Positions 8,878 to 18,788 are shown, numbered from the stretch's first letter. The stretch is DNA of 64,000 nt from Streptomyces ureilyticus (GCF_011045025.1 NZ_JAAKZX010000011.1:1-64000); one strand, 5' to 3'. Program-made: numbers and translations. The notes: generated by a model not told the origin, from the sequence alone.

Positions 8878-10854
8878 TCACACCTGCACTCGGCGCTCCA
8901 CAACATCAACAAGCTTCGCGAGCGCTTCGTCCCGCGGAATGCCGTTCTCCTGCGAGCCGTCGCGATAGCGGAACGACACAGTGTCCGCGTTCATGTCATC
9001 GTCACCCACGATGATCATGAACGGAACCTTCTGCTTCTGTGCCGTCCTGATCTTCTTCTGCATGCGATCCGAGGACGAGTCGACCTCGACCCGCAGCCCC
9101 TTCTGCTTAGCCTCGGCGGCGAACTTCTCCAGGTACTCGACGTGCGCGTCACCCACCGGGATACCGACCGCCTGCACCGGAGCCAGCCACGCCGGGAACG
9201 CACCGGCGTAGTGCTCCAGCAGCACCGCGAAGAACCGCTCGATCGAGCCGAACAACGCACGGTGGATCATGACCGGACGCTGCTTGGAACCGTCGGGCGA
9301 GGTGTACTCCAGCTCGAAGCGCTCCGGCAGGTTGAAGTCGAGCTGGATCGTCGACATCTGCCAGGTCCGGCCGATGGCATCGCGCGCCTGGACGGAGATC
9401 TTCGGCCCGTAGAAGGCGGCGCCACCCGGGTCCGGGACCAGCGGCAGTCCCTGCTTCTCAGCCACCTCCCGCAGCGTCTCGGTCGCCTCCTCCCAGGCTT
9501 CGTCCGAGCCGACGAACTTCTCAGGATCCTTGGTCGACAGCTCCAGGTAGAAGTCGGTCAGACCGTAGTCCCGCAGCAGCTCGAGGACGAAGGTGAGCAG
9601 CTTGTCGAGCTCCTCGGACATCTGCTCGCGCGTGCAGTAGATGTGCGCGTCGTCCTGGGTGAAGCCACGTGCCCGGGTCAGACCGTGCACGACGCCCGAC
9701 TTCTCGTACCGGTACACCGTCCCGAACTCGAAGAGCCTGAGCGGCAGTTCACGATACGACCGCCCGCGCGCGTCGAAGATCAGGTTGTGCATCGGGCAGT
9801 TCATGGGCTTGAGGTAGTAGTCCACGCCCTCGTCGAGCTGCATGGGCGGGTACATACCGTCCGCGTACCAGTCCAGGTGCCCCGAGGTCTCGAAGAGCTT
9901 CCCCTTCGTCGCGTGCGGGGTGTAGACGAACTCGTAGCCCGCCTCCTCGTGGCGGCGCCGCGAGTAGTCCTCCATCACCCGACGGATGATGCCGCCCTTG
10001 GGGTGGAACACGGCGAGGCCGGAGCCGATCTGCTCGGGGATCGAGAAAAGGTCCAGCTCGGAGCCCAGCTTCCGGTGATCACGCTTCTCGGCCTCGGCGA
10101 GGAACTCGAGGTGCGCCTTCAGCTCGTCCTTGGACGGCCAGGCGGTGCCGTAGATGCGCTGGAGCATCGGGTTTTTCTCGCTGCCACGCCAGTACGCGGC
10201 GGCGTTGCGCATCAGCTTGAACGCCGGAATGTTCCGCGTGGTCGGCAGGTGCGGACCCCGGCAGAGGTCCTTCCAGCACAGGTCGCCGGTCTTGGCGTCG
10301 ATGTTGTCGTAGATGGTCAGCTCACCCGCGCCCACCTCGACGTCCGCGCCGTCGTCCGAAGACGCCGAACCCTTCAGCCCGATGAGCTCCAGCTTGTACG
10401 GCTCCGAAGCCAGCTCCGTACGCGCTGCCTCATCCGTCACCACACGCCGCGAGAAACGCTGACCGCGCTTCTGGATCTCCTGCATCTTCTTCTCGATGGC
10501 CTTGAGATCCTCGGGCGTGAACGGCTTCTCGACGTCGAAGTCGTAGTAGAAGCCGTCCTTGACCGGCGGGCCGATGCCCAGCTTGGCCTCGGGGAAGAGC
10601 TCCTGCACGGCCTGCGCCATGACGTGCGCGGTGGAGTGGCGCAGGATGTTGAGCCCGTCCTCGGAGGAGATCTCGACGCCCTCGACGGCCTCGCCGTCCC
10701 GCACCTCGTACGCGAGGTCCTTCAGCTCGCCCTCCACCCGCGCGGCGATGATCGTGCGCTCCCCGGCGAAGAGTTCGGCGGCCGTAGTGCCCGTCGTCAC
10801 CACGCGCTCTTCCCGCTCGGAATCGCGTTGGATGATCACACGGACGTCTGACAC
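8878..10854 (-). CDS. thrS: Threonyl-tRNA synthetase
   Basis: A class II synthetase of 658 residues that charges tRNA-Thr. The order is as expected: N-terminal TGS domain, editing domain with HSTAH, catalytic core with motif 2 ([16 protein letters not shown]) and motif 3 ([22 protein letters not shown]), and a C-terminal anticodon-binding domain ([24 protein letters not shown]). The catalytic zinc ligands can be read as Cys in MNCPMH, His in DDAHIY and His in MIHRAL. The leader is only about 120 bp and shows no T-box. It is probably monocistronic. Confidence 0.96.
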   Translation of the reverse strand: MSDVRVIIQRDSEREERVVTTGTTAAELFAGERTIIAARVEGELKDLAYEVRDGEAVEGVEISSEDGLNILRHSTAHVMAQAVQELFPEAKLGIGPPVKDGFYYDFDVEKPFTPEDLKAIEKKMQEIQKRGQRFSRRVVTDEAARTELASEPYKLELIGLKGSASSDDGADVEVGAGELTIYDNIDAKTGDLCWKDLCRGPHLPTTRNIPAFKLMRNAAAYWRGSEKNPMLQRIYGTAWPSKDELKAHLEFLAEAEKRDHRKLGSELDLFSIPEQIGSGLAVFHPKGGIIRRVMEDYSRRRHEEAGYEFVYTPHATKGKLFETSGHLDWYADGMYPPMQLDEGVDYYLKPMNCPMHNLIFDARGRSYRELPLRLFEFGTVYRYEKSGVVHGLTRARGFTQDDAHIYCTREQMSEELDKLLTFVLELLRDYGLTDFYLELSTKDPEKFVGSDEAWEEATETLREVAEKQGLPLVPDPGGAAFYGPKISVQARDAIGRTWQMSTIQLDFNLPERFELEYTSPDGSKQRPVMIHRALFGSIERFFAVLLEHYAGAFPAWLAPVQAVGIPVGDAHVEYLEKFAAEAKQKGLRVEVDSSSDRMQKKIRTAQKQKVPFMIIVGDDDMNADTVSFRYRDGSQENGIPRDEALAKLVDVVERRVQV

Positions 10855-10974
10855 CGGTCTCTCCTGACTGAAGGGGGCGTGCGCGTCTTGTCCTGCGTAC
10901 GCAATAGAAGGGATCGTACCGAGCCCGGGGCACCCCTCGCGAAAAGGTCGCCCCTCCCCCGGTCTCCGTCCCGC

Positions 10975-12207
10975 TCAGTCCCCGCCGCACGTCTCCTCGA
11001 AGAAGGCCGTGATCTCCGCGGTCTCCTGCAGCGACTTCATCAGCTGGTCCCGTTCAGCCTCGTCCACCTGCACGGGCGCGATCCCGGAAGCGCCGGTCAG
11101 CCGCCGGAAGCCGCCCCGGCTCTCCAGCCGCCCGTGCACCCGTACCGGCAGCCCCAGCAGATGGGCATGGCCCGCGATCCGGTACGCCTCCTCGTCGAGC
11201 GTCATCCGTACGTGCGGTATCTCGGCGCCCGCGATGACCCGCAGCCGAACCGTGCCGTCACCGCGCGGCGCCGACCTGCGCATCCGTACCACCGTGCCCG
11301 TGATCCGCACCGCCACGGACGGCTCCTCGCGCAGATAGCGGGCGCCGGCCTCGCGCAGGACGGGCAGGTCGCCGGGTGAGAACTCGACGGGCTCGGCGGG
11401 TGTCGCGCAGCCCTCGGGGACTCCGGCGGCGGGCGCCCATTCGACGGCGATCCTGGCGCCCTCGGTGCCCTTCACGAGGGTCACGAGGGCTTCCGTGAGC
11501 TCATGGCTGACGCCCGCCTCGACGGCGCTGTCGAAGGCGTCCATGCCGCCGGTGGCGCGTTGGTAGTCGATGGCCTCGCGGGCCGCGTACACCGCCTGGT
11601 GGAGCCGGACGGCGAGCGGCCTGCCCGTGGCGACCGGCACTAAGGCAGTCAGTTGCCGGCCGTCGGGCCCGGCCGAGACGAGCACGTTCCCCAGGGACGC
11701 GGCGGCGGGCCTGCGGTGGCGGGCGCCGTAGTAGCCCGCACGCGCGCATACGGCGAGGGCGCCCGCGAGGAGCATCTGGCGTGCTGCCAGGCGCAGTTGC
11801 TCCTCGACGGTCCAGGGCGTGGCGCCGACGGGTCCGGTGGGCACATCGCGTTGCCAGCGGATCTCGTCGCTGGGCACGGCGAGGCCGATCAGGACGTCGC
11901 GAGCGGAGGGCGAGCCGCTGCGTGACAGCGCGAGGAGGGCCTCGCCGAGGAGGTCGTCGCTGTCGGGGAAGGCCCGGTTCTCCGGCACGAGCAGGCTGGT
12001 GCCGGCCCCGCCGGGCCCGGGCGGGGTCCAGCGGCCGTACCGTCCGGCGGCTCCGCCGCGGCGCTGCCAGCCGTGCCGGTGCAGCAGCGCGCTGAGGACG
12101 GCGGGGTCGACCTGGTCGGGCCTGGGCGGCCGGTCCCACTGGCCGGGCGGTTCGACCGGGTGGGGCCTGGCTGGTCGTGCCGGTTCGTCGGTCGGGCGGT
12201 GCGTCAC
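10975..12207 (-). CDS. Conserved hypothetical protein coupled to DUF4365 gene
   Basis: A 410-residue soluble protein. The first 60 residues are Pro/Arg-rich. A middle region (LRLAARQMLLAGALAVCARAGYYGARHRR) is Ala-rich and helical. The C-terminal third (VAVRITGTVVRMRRSAPRGDGTVRLRVIAG) has a beta-rich pattern that could be a small OB-like barrel, which is a guess from appearance. The ATG at 12207 overlaps the stop of the DUF4365 gene (ATGA), so the two are translationally coupled. I do not recognise a family or function. Confidence 0.72.
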   Translation of the reverse strand: MTHRPTDEPARPARPHPVEPPGQWDRPPRPDQVDPAVLSALLHRHGWQRRGGAAGRYGRWTPPGPGGAGTSLLVPENRAFPDSDDLLGEALLALSRSGSPSARDVLIGLAVPSDEIRWQRDVPTGPVGATPWTVEEQLRLAARQMLLAGALAVCARAGYYGARHRRPAAASLGNVLVSAGPDGRQLTALVPVATGRPLAVRLHQAVYAAREAIDYQRATGGMDAFDSAVEAGVSHELTEALVTLVKGTEGARIAVEWAPAAGVPEGCATPAEPVEFSPGDLPVLREAGARYLREEPSVAVRITGTVVRMRRSAPRGDGTVRLRVIAGAEIPHVRMTLDEEAYRIAGHAHLLGLPVRVHGRLESRGGFRRLTGASGIAPVQVDEAERDQLMKSLQETAEITAFFEETCGGD

Positions 12208-12770
12208 GGTCTGCCTCCCGTTCCGACTCGCGTCATGATCTCGCAGAGCGCCCGGTCATCGAAGATGCGCGAGGTCGGTATCCGCACGGTGGTCCTGCGC
12301 CGGCCGGTGATCCGGTGTCCGGCGAGATTGGTCCAGTAGCAGCAGTGCCGCAGATCGAGCCGGTCGTGGCTGGCGCGCAGCCAGTCGTCCTGGGCTCTGG
12401 GCACCAGCATCACGACCAGTATTTTGTGCACCGAGACCGGGCTGCGGGCGAGCTTCTCCAGGTGGGCGTTGTCGAGCGTGAAGGAGAAGGCCGGGCCCGG
12501 GGGGTTCGGCGGGATCTGGTACGTGCACTTGAGCTGCACCTTGATGGTGACTTCGTCGTCGACCGTGTGCCCGGGCGCGCTGTGGCTGACGTGCCAGTCG
12601 ATGCCGTTGTCCGGAAAGGGCTGGGACAGGGAACAGCCCGCGGCCGCCGCGACCGCGTGCAGATAGCCGACCTGCAGTGTCTCCATGCAGGCGGTGGTGG
12701 CGAGTGTGCCGCGATGCGGTGGTGTCCGCTGAGGCAGCAGCCCGCCCTGTTCGGGCTGCGCGATGGCCAT
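12204..12770 (-). CDS. DUF4365 domain protein
   Basis: A 188-residue protein from ATG 12770 (MAIAQPEQGGLLPQRTPPHRGTLATTACMETLQ). The core GIDWHVSH ... DDEVTIKVQLKCT has the D...(Q/E)xK arrangement of PD-(D/E)XK-like folds that DUF4365 resembles. The frame is open further upstream to 13094, but that part overlaps the divergent exonuclease gene. DUF4365 proteins are often found in defence or repair contexts; here the only linked partner is the coupled 410-residue protein, with an exonuclease divergently transcribed next door. Confidence 0.75.
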   Translation of the reverse strand: MAIAQPEQGGLLPQRTPPHRGTLATTACMETLQVGYLHAVAAAAGCSLSQPFPDNGIDWHVSHSAPGHTVDDEVTIKVQLKCTYQIPPNPPGPAFSFTLDNAHLEKLARSPVSVHKILVVMLVPRAQDDWLRASHDRLDLRHCCYWTNLAGHRITGRRRTTVRIPTSRIFDDRALCEIMTRVGTGGRP

Positions 12771-12948
12771 CTCCAACAGCCTTCCGAAACCGGTGAATAC
12801 CCGCGACGGGCCGCTGAACTGCAAAGACCCGTATCTCTGTTGTCTCCTTCCGGCGTACGGCGCAAACAGCCCGGGTATCACCGAATCGGACAGGGGAGGG
12901 CGTGGACGGTCCGTCAACTGCCGAGGGTGAACGAGGAGTTGCGCGCGT

Positions 12949-13674
12949 ATGACGTGCTGGTACGAGGGACCACTGGCCGCGTTCGACACCGAGACGACGG
13001 GTGTGAACGTGGAGACCGACCGGATCGTGTCGGCCGCCGTCGTCGTCCAGGACGCTCCCGGAGGCCGGCCGCGGGTGAGCCGCTGGCTGGTCAATCCGGG
13101 CGTTCCGGTGCCCGAAGGGGCAACGGCGGTCCACGGTCTGACAGAGGATCACCTGCAGCGCAACGGCCGCTGGCCGTCGCCGGTGATGGACGAGATAGTG
13201 AGGGAGCTGGCAGAGCAGAGCGCGGCGGGTCGCCCGCTCGTGGTGATGAACGCGCCGTTCGATCTGACGCTGCTCGACCGGGAGTTGCGCCGGCATCGGG
13301 CGTCGTCGCTGGACCACTGGTTCGAAACCGTGCCGCTGCGCGTGCTCGATCCCCGGGTCCTCGACAAACACCTGGACCGCTACCGCAAGGGCCGCCGTAC
13401 GCTGACGGACCTGTGCGCGCACTACGGCGTGGAGCTGGCGGACGCCCATGACGCGGCGGCCGACGCACTGGCCGCGATGGATGTCGTACGGGCGGTGGGG
13501 CGCCGTTTCGCGGCCCGCCTGGAGCGGCTCTCGCCGGCCGAACTGCACACGCTGCAGGCGGTGTGGCACGCGGCGCAGGCCCGCGGCCTGGAGGCGTGGT
13601 TCGCGCGCAGCGGCACGGAGGAGGCGGTCGACCCGGCGTGGCCGCTGCGTCCGGAGCTCCCGGCGGCGGCGTAA
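12949..13674 (+). CDS. 3'-5' exonuclease, DnaQ/epsilon-like (DEDDh)
   Basis: A 241-residue exonuclease of the DEDDh superfamily. ExoI is DTETTG (residues 14-19), ExoII is NAPFDLTLL, and ExoIII is HDAAADALAA with the His-x4-Asp pair, so the metal-binding and general-base residues are all present. No polymerase or BRCT domain is attached, so it is a stand-alone proofreading-type or repair exonuclease. GAGGAG precedes the ATG at 12949. A hairpin at 13730 follows it. Confidence 0.88.
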   Translation: MTCWYEGPLAAFDTETTGVNVETDRIVSAAVVVQDAPGGRPRVSRWLVNPGVPVPEGATAVHGLTEDHLQRNGRWPSPVMDEIVRELAEQSAAGRPLVVMNAPFDLTLLDRELRRHRASSLDHWFETVPLRVLDPRVLDKHLDRYRKGRRTLTDLCAHYGVELADAHDAAADALAAMDVVRAVGRRFAARLERLSPAELHTLQAVWHAAQARGLEAWFARSGTEEAVDPAWPLRPELPAAA

Positions 13675-13729
13675 GCGCTGGAAACTGGCCTGACGCAGGT
13701 CCGGGCACAAGGCCCTGACATGCGAAAAA

Positions 13730-13752
13730 CCGGTCCGTCTGTGACGGACCGG
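13730..13752. terminator. Hairpin between exonuclease gene and tRNA-Val
   Basis: A 10-bp perfect stem (13730-13739 with 13743-13752) with a TGT loop. It lies 12 bp beyond the 3' end of the minus-strand tRNA-Val and downstream of the plus-strand exonuclease gene, so it can serve both. Confidence 0.8.
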
Positions 13753-13763
13753 CTGTCTCCGGG

Positions 13764-13835
13764 TGGGCGATACTGGGTTCGAACCAGTGACCTCTTCGGT
13801 GTGAACGAAGCGCTCTCCCACTGAGCTAATCGCCC
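13764..13835 (-). tRNA. tRNA-Val (CAC)
   Basis: A 72-nt cloverleaf. The acceptor stem GGGCGAT pairs with ATCGCCC, discriminator A. The anticodon loop TTCACAC is held by CTTCG/CGAAG and gives anticodon CAC. The T loop is TTCGAAC. CCA is not encoded. Confidence 0.96.
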
Positions 13836-13874
13836 GGGAACGCACTGAACCATACAGGTCGAGCGGGGTTCCCA

Positions 13875-14333
13875 TCAAACGGGTTCATGGTGCGCGCGCA
13901 GGTACGCGGCCAGCCCGCGCCGCCCCGCCCGCATCATCAGCGCGTGGTTGGCGCGGAACGCCGGCCGCCCCGGCACGGCGAGGCGCCGCAGCAGGGGCTT
14001 GGTCACATGGACCTCCTGGTCGTAGCGGGCGCGCGTGCCTGAGCCCTCGGACGTGAGCGTCCAGCGTGCCCAGCCGTCCACGTCGCCCGTCATCGCGATC
14101 TCCAGGACCCCGGCTGCCCGGTCGCGGCGCACCTCCCGCGCCGTGAACACCAGGTCGTACGGGAGCAGCGAGCGGATCCGGATGATCCCGCTGCGGTCGT
14201 CGATCCGCGTCACCTCACGCACCTGCGGCCACCACCGGTCGTAGTTCTCAGCATCGGCCAGCACTTCATAGACGTCGTCGGCCGGGGCGGCGAGTACCCA
14301 AAGGCTGCGGAAGCGGTAGTACGTCCAGTCCAT
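13875..14333 (-). CDS. SRPBCC-fold (polyketide cyclase/START-like) protein
   Basis: A 152-residue protein with the helix-grip pattern: an N-terminal strand YYRFRSLWVLAAPADDVYEVLADAENYDRWWPQVREV, the W-W motif common in this family, alternating strands, and a C-terminal amphipathic helix (RANHALMMRAGRRGLAAYL). Such proteins bind small hydrophobic ligands; none can be inferred here. It is transcribed on the minus strand, 40 bp upstream of the tRNA-Val. Confidence 0.8.
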   Translation of the reverse strand: MDWTYYRFRSLWVLAAPADDVYEVLADAENYDRWWPQVREVTRIDDRSGIIRIRSLLPYDLVFTAREVRRDRAAGVLEIAMTGDVDGWARWTLTSEGSGTRARYDQEVHVTKPLLRRLAVPGRPAFRANHALMMRAGRRGLAAYLRAHHEPV

Positions 14334-14364
14334 GGCCCGAGTCTGCCCACGAACCCGGTGGTTG

Positions 14365-14407
14365 CCTCCCGCACTCGCCGGTCGTTGCGCGCGGCGAGTG
14401 CGGGAGG
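14365..14407 (-). terminator. Terminator of the polysaccharide-utilisation operon
   Basis: A 16-bp perfect stem (14365-14380 with 14392-14407) with an 11-nt loop, 29 bp beyond the stop of the last gene of the operon. Confidence 0.85.
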
Positions 14408-14435
14408 GGCTGGGGGTGGTGGTGCTAGGCGACGG

Positions 14436-17186
14436 TCATGACGGGATCTTGTCGCCGACGAGGGCCAGGTTCTGGATCGCCGCCAGCCCGTACAGCGCCG
14501 TCGCGTTGGTGGACACCCACGCCGCCTCGCTGCCGGGCACGAGGGCCGTCGGGCCCTCGATCTTCTTGGTGGACCAGTCGGTGGACTCCTTGTAGTCCCA
14601 CGTGTCACGGCTGTTGTAGAACTGCTGCCACGCGCGCGCGGCCAGCTTGTCGTCCTTCAACTGCACGGCGGCGTACGCGTCCTGCCGCGCATGGCCCTGG
14701 AAGAGCAGCAGGGAGCCGAAGTCGGAGCCGTAACGGGCCTTCTGCTCGGCCTTCGTCGCGTTGAAGTAGCGGCAGTAATCGAGCCACGCCTCCTTGAACT
14801 TCGGCATGTCGATCTGGTCGATGAGCTCGGCGTTCAGCTCGACCAGGCCGAACATCGCCGACAGGTGCGAGACGCTGACCTTGGCCTCCTTGTCGATGGC
14901 GAACTTCCCGGTGTCCAGGTCGTACAGCGCGTTGCCCTGGACGAAGCCATTGGGCTGGGCGGCGATGGTCTCCATCGTGGACAGGACGCGCGCCTTGGCC
15001 TTCTCCCACTTGGGGCCGCGCCGCTCCCACTCGGTGAGCCATGCGGAGACCAGGCCGCTCCAGTCCGTACCGAAGCCGATGGACAGGGCGTTCCTGTCCG
15101 GCTCGTACGGCTCGGTGCGGATCTTGCGGATGGGGTCGAGGACGAGGAAGGTCTCGTCGGAGTCGACGTTGGCGTGCATGAGGTCGCCGACGCGTTCGTC
15201 CGCGGTGAGGAAGTAGTAGTAGCGGCGGTAGGTGGTGTTGGCGATGCGCTGCTGCTTGGCGCTGTCCGCGTAGTGCTGGACGCCGTGGCGGGTGCCGAGG
15301 CCCGCCCACTCGCCTAGGTGGTAGACGTCGACCTCGCCGGTGTGGCGGGTCATCGCCTCGGCGAAGCGGAAGATGTCGGCGCGGCCGGAGCGCATGTACG
15401 CGAACCAGAGCCACAGGTCGGGCGAGAGCTCGGAGTTGTCCCAGGCGTAGCCGCCTACGTCGTAAGACCACTGGTGGCGGCTCGGGTCGTAGCTGTGCAT
15501 GATGTCGCCGTAGTCCCAGAAGCCGTACCAACGGCGCATCTCCACCTGGTCCTTGTAGTAGGTGAAGAGGAAGTCGAGGTGGTCCTCGATCTTCGCCTTG
15601 GCGGCGATGGATCGGTCCGGCTCGGCGAACAGCTTGCCGAAGACGCCTGCCTTGATGAGCTGCTTGGGCGGGGCGGCGAGTTGCGGGGGCGTCCGTACCG
15701 CCTCCACCTGCTTGGCCATCGCCTCGGCACTCGGGGTGGACTCGTGGGCCCAGAAAAGGAGTTCGCTGGTGCGGGCGATGCCGTAGGGGGTGCCGAAGCC
15801 GGGCTCGTAGTCCTCGTAGGTGATGTTGAGGCCTTCGAGCTGTTCGGGGTACGTGTCCTGGCCCATGCCGTCGTGGTAGAAGCGCAGGTCCATGGGCTGC
15901 GCCTCGGGCGACCAGAGCCAGAGGGTGACCTCGGCCTCGTCGGTCTGGGCGTTGCGGACGTCGAGCTGGGCGGGGAACTTCTCCCAGAAGTCCCGCAGCC
16001 CGAAGGCGAATCCACCGCTCGCGCCGCCGACATACCCGAAGCCGCTCGCCCGACGGCCGCCGCCCGCGGGGATCCAGCCGTGGCCCTTCTTGGTGCGCTT
16101 GCGGACGCCGAAGCCGTCGGCCGAGAGCTGCGAGAGGGTGTAGTCGCCCCACTCGGGGATGTACTGGAGGCGCGTGGTCACCCGCTGGTCCCACGTCGAC
16201 GGGTCGGGCAGCTTCTTGCCCTCGAACTGGGCCGTCCGCACGGCCGCCCCCGGGTCGCGCCGCAGCCCGGTGATGCCCTTGACCGCCTCGCGCAGCAGAC
16301 CGGTGCCCTCGCCGCCGATGCGGATGTGCCGGTCGTACGCGGCGTCCCGCATCGGCACCTTGAAGCGCACACCGATGCCGCGGATGAAGTCGCCGCTCGC
16401 CTTGCCGGGTTCCTGCTTCCCGTCGAACGTGATCGTGTGCACCATGCGGAACGACTCGGCGCCCGCGTAGAAGTAGAGCCGGACCGAGAACGGCAGCCAA
16501 CTCCGGCCGCCCTTACGGTGCTTACCGTCGATGCGGACTACGGCACGTACCGGCCCGTCCTGCTCGACCTCCACCTCGCCGATGACGCTCTCGAACCGCT
16601 CGTACTTCTCCGCGCCCTGGTCGCCGTCCTCGATCTCGGGCTGGCGCAGCAGTACGAGCCGGCCGTCCTTGGCGATCTCGGTGGAGCCGCGGGTGACGGA
16701 CTTGACGAGCGTGGAGCCGCTCTTGCCGATCTTCGCGGTGATGACGCCGGTCGATATGTCGATGGTGCCGCCGCTCTTGTCGACGGTGACCTTCTTCTCG
16801 GGGGCCGCGGCCGCACCGGCGGCGAGCGTCAGCTTCCCGGCGCCGACTCCGGCCCCGACCGCATGCGCGGTCCACTTCAGCGAGCCGTCCGGCCAGTAGC
16901 CGATGGGCCAGGACTGGACCGGCACCTCCTTGCCGTCGGCGTCCTTCAGCGCGAACGTCTGGTCCTTCTCGTACGCGCCCTTCGGCCAGGGCACGCCCAC
17001 GGTGGAGCCGGGAGCGGCGCCGAGGCCGCCCTTCTCCAGCCAGTCCAGGGTCACCGGGTCGGCGTCGCCCGGCTCGGCTCTAGGTGCGGCGTGCGCGCCC
17101 TGGGTGCCCAAGGCCCAGCTGAACTGAGCGGCGGCACCGGCGACTGCGGCGGCCTTGAGGAGGGACCTGCGGGGGATGGAAGCCAT
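14436..17186 (-). CDS. Tat-exported YetA/PcRGLX-like polysaccharide lyase (probable exo-rhamnogalacturonan lyase)
   Basis: A 916-residue secreted protein from ATG 17186. The signal peptide has a twin-arginine motif (PRRSLLKAAAVAGAAAQ) and an AHA-A cleavage region. The mature N-terminus VTLDWLEKGG ... GVPWPKGAY resembles the RIFT-barrel domain of the PcRGLX/YetA group; a long beta region and then an alpha/alpha-barrel-like region (WYGFWDYGDIMHSY, WDNSELSPDLWLWFAYMRSG) follow. The fungal relative PcRGLX (PL26) is an exo-rhamnogalacturonan lyase. Family assignment is from recalled patterns, so the substrate is inferred, but the YesL-like and CUT1 ABC neighbours agree. It is the last gene of the operon. 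Confidence 0.7.
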   Translation of the reverse strand: MASIPRRSLLKAAAVAGAAAQFSWALGTQGAHAAPRAEPGDADPVTLDWLEKGGLGAAPGSTVGVPWPKGAYEKDQTFALKDADGKEVPVQSWPIGYWPDGSLKWTAHAVGAGVGAGKLTLAAGAAAAPEKKVTVDKSGGTIDISTGVITAKIGKSGSTLVKSVTRGSTEIAKDGRLVLLRQPEIEDGDQGAEKYERFESVIGEVEVEQDGPVRAVVRIDGKHRKGGRSWLPFSVRLYFYAGAESFRMVHTITFDGKQEPGKASGDFIRGIGVRFKVPMRDAAYDRHIRIGGEGTGLLREAVKGITGLRRDPGAAVRTAQFEGKKLPDPSTWDQRVTTRLQYIPEWGDYTLSQLSADGFGVRKRTKKGHGWIPAGGGRRASGFGYVGGASGGFAFGLRDFWEKFPAQLDVRNAQTDEAEVTLWLWSPEAQPMDLRFYHDGMGQDTYPEQLEGLNITYEDYEPGFGTPYGIARTSELLFWAHESTPSAEAMAKQVEAVRTPPQLAAPPKQLIKAGVFGKLFAEPDRSIAAKAKIEDHLDFLFTYYKDQVEMRRWYGFWDYGDIMHSYDPSRHQWSYDVGGYAWDNSELSPDLWLWFAYMRSGRADIFRFAEAMTRHTGEVDVYHLGEWAGLGTRHGVQHYADSAKQQRIANTTYRRYYYFLTADERVGDLMHANVDSDETFLVLDPIRKIRTEPYEPDRNALSIGFGTDWSGLVSAWLTEWERRGPKWEKAKARVLSTMETIAAQPNGFVQGNALYDLDTGKFAIDKEAKVSVSHLSAMFGLVELNAELIDQIDMPKFKEAWLDYCRYFNATKAEQKARYGSDFGSLLLFQGHARQDAYAAVQLKDDKLAARAWQQFYNSRDTWDYKESTDWSTKKIEGPTALVPGSEAAWVSTNATALYGLAAIQNLALVGDKIPS

Positions 17187-17278
17187 GAGATGCAGCCTTT
17201 CCTTTCCGTGCGGGGAAGTCAGGGGCATGACAGAGGGAGGTACGACGCCGGCGCCGACCTTGCTTGAGGTGCGGCCGG

Positions 17279-17878
17279 TCAGCGGCGCCGGTCGCGCGCC
17301 TCCACGGCGAGGGCCGCCGCCGCGACGGCCCCCAGGACGGGGATCGCCAGCGGCGCGACGAACCAGGCGGAGTAGGCCACCATGACCAGTCCGCCGACGA
17401 GCAGAAAGGACCCGGCAGGGTCGAGTACAGTGCGGCGTCCGGCGGCCCCGAGCAGCGCCCGCCACGACGCCCCGGGCTCCCAGGCGGCCGCCGCCCGCAT
17501 CCCGGCGACGACCAGTCCGAACAGGGCGAACAGCCCGACGGCGCCGACGAACGGCCCGCCGGGGATCCCGGCCCGTACGGCCTGCACATCCACCCAGACC
17601 GCGAAGGCCGCGACCCAGCCGGCGACGCCGACGAGCCACCCGCGGCGCACGGCCGCCCGGAAGTCGGCGACGAACTCCCGCCAGCCGCCGCCCTGATGCT
17701 CCGTACGCCGTCGCAGATGCCGCGCTCCGGCAGCGAACGCGGCAGGGTAGGTGACCAGGGGCAGCGAGGCCACCGCGATCCATACGCCCGTCAGCAGACA
17801 CTCGGCGAAGAGCGCGAACCGCTCGGCGAAGACGGACTCCCGTGGCGCACCGCGTGTCTTGGCAGATGCCTGGCTCAT
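17279..17878 (-). CDS. YesL-like (DUF624) membrane protein
   Basis: A protein of 199 residues from ATG 17878, with about five hydrophobic segments (ECLLTGVWIAVASLPLVTYPAAFAAG, GWLVGVAGWVAAFAVWV, GAVGLFALFGLVVAGM, GSFLLVGGLVMVAYSAW, PLAIPVLGAVAAAALAV). The SLPLVTYPAAFAA stretch fits the DUF624 signature. In Bacillus, YesL sits in the rhamnogalacturonan cluster beside the YesOPQ transporter, and the same pairing occurs here. A GTG at 17887 is an alternative start. It follows the permease stop by 10 bp, so it is in the same operon. Role unknown. Confidence 0.8.
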   Translation of the reverse strand: MSQASAKTRGAPRESVFAERFALFAECLLTGVWIAVASLPLVTYPAAFAAGARHLRRRTEHQGGGWREFVADFRAAVRRGWLVGVAGWVAAFAVWVDVQAVRAGIPGGPFVGAVGLFALFGLVVAGMRAAAAWEPGASWRALLGAAGRRTVLDPAGSFLLVGGLVMVAYSAWFVAPLAIPVLGAVAAAALAVEARDRRR

Positions 17879-17888
17879 CCTGCGCACC

Positions 17889-18788
17889 TCAGCCCTTCAG
17901 ACCCGACGTCGCCATGCCGTCGATCAAGTAGCGCTGGAAGGCCATGAAGAACGCGAGCACCGGCAGCAGGGCGACCAGCGACATGGCGATCATGCCGCCG
18001 TAGTTCGCAAGGCCTTCCTGGTCGACGAACATCTTCAGGCCGAGCGAGACCGTGTACTTGTCGGGCTCGTTGAGGTAGATCAGCGGACCCATGAAGTCGT
18101 TCCAGGAGTTGATGAAAGTGAAGATCGCGCTGGTGATCAGTGCCGGGCGGCACAGCGGGAGCACGATCGACCAGTAGATGCGCAGGTGGCCGCAGCCGTC
18201 GAGGCGGGCCGCCTCGTCGAGTTCCTTGGGCAGGTTGCGCATGAACTGCACCATCAGGAAGACGAAGAACGCCTCGATGGCGAGGTACTTGCCGAGCAGG
18301 AGCGGGGTGTATGTGTTGATCATGTTCATGTTGCGGAACAGCACGTACTGCGGGATGAGCAGCACGTGGTACGGCAGCAGGAGCGTGCCGATCATCAGCG
18401 TGAACATCAGGTTGCGGCCCGCGAACTTGATCTTCGCGAAGGCGTACGCCGTCAGCGAGCACGAGATCACGATCCCGATCACCGAACCGACCGCGAGGAA
18501 AAGCGAGTTGAGGAAGAACGTGGAGATCGAGATGTCCGCGATGCCCTCGGTGAGGCCGGTGTAATTGGAGATGATCGGGGAGCCGGGGAAAAGGTCCAGG
18601 CTGCCGACGATGTCTTCGCTCTTCTTGAAGGATCCGCCGATGACCCAGATCACCGGGTAGAGGATGACCGCGAGGATCGCCAGGGACCCGATGTGCCAGG
18701 CGAGGGAACCGGGAAGCCTGCGCCGGAAGTTGCCCGCCTTCGTCGACTGCCCCTGAGTCGGCGTGATCTCTGTGACCTGCGCGCTCAT
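17889..18788 (-). CDS. Carbohydrate ABC permease, MalG/LplC type
   Basis: A 299-residue inner-membrane permease of the CUT1 class with six predicted helices. The cytoplasmic EAA loop reads EAARLDGCGHLRIYWSIVLP, the site where the ATPase docks. ATG 18788 overlaps the stop of the upstream permease gene (ATGA). It pairs with the MalF-type permease and the solute-binding protein encoded upstream. No ATPase gene is in the operon, which fits the Streptomyces habit of using the shared ATPase MsiK. Confidence 0.92.
   Translation of the reverse strand: MSAQVTEITPTQGQSTKAGNFRRRLPGSLAWHIGSLAILAVILYPVIWVIGGSFKKSEDIVGSLDLFPGSPIISNYTGLTEGIADISISTFFLNSLFLAVGSVIGIVISCSLTAYAFAKIKFAGRNLMFTLMIGTLLLPYHVLLIPQYVLFRNMNMINTYTPLLLGKYLAIEAFFVFLMVQFMRNLPKELDEAARLDGCGHLRIYWSIVLPLCRPALITSAIFTFINSWNDFMGPLIYLNEPDKYTVSLGLKMFVDQEGLANYGGMIAMSLVALLPVLAFFMAFQRYLIDGMATSGLKG

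Noticed and set aside
10855-10974. T-box leader for thrS
   Set aside because: The leader is too short and no T-box sequence with a specifier hairpin is visible.
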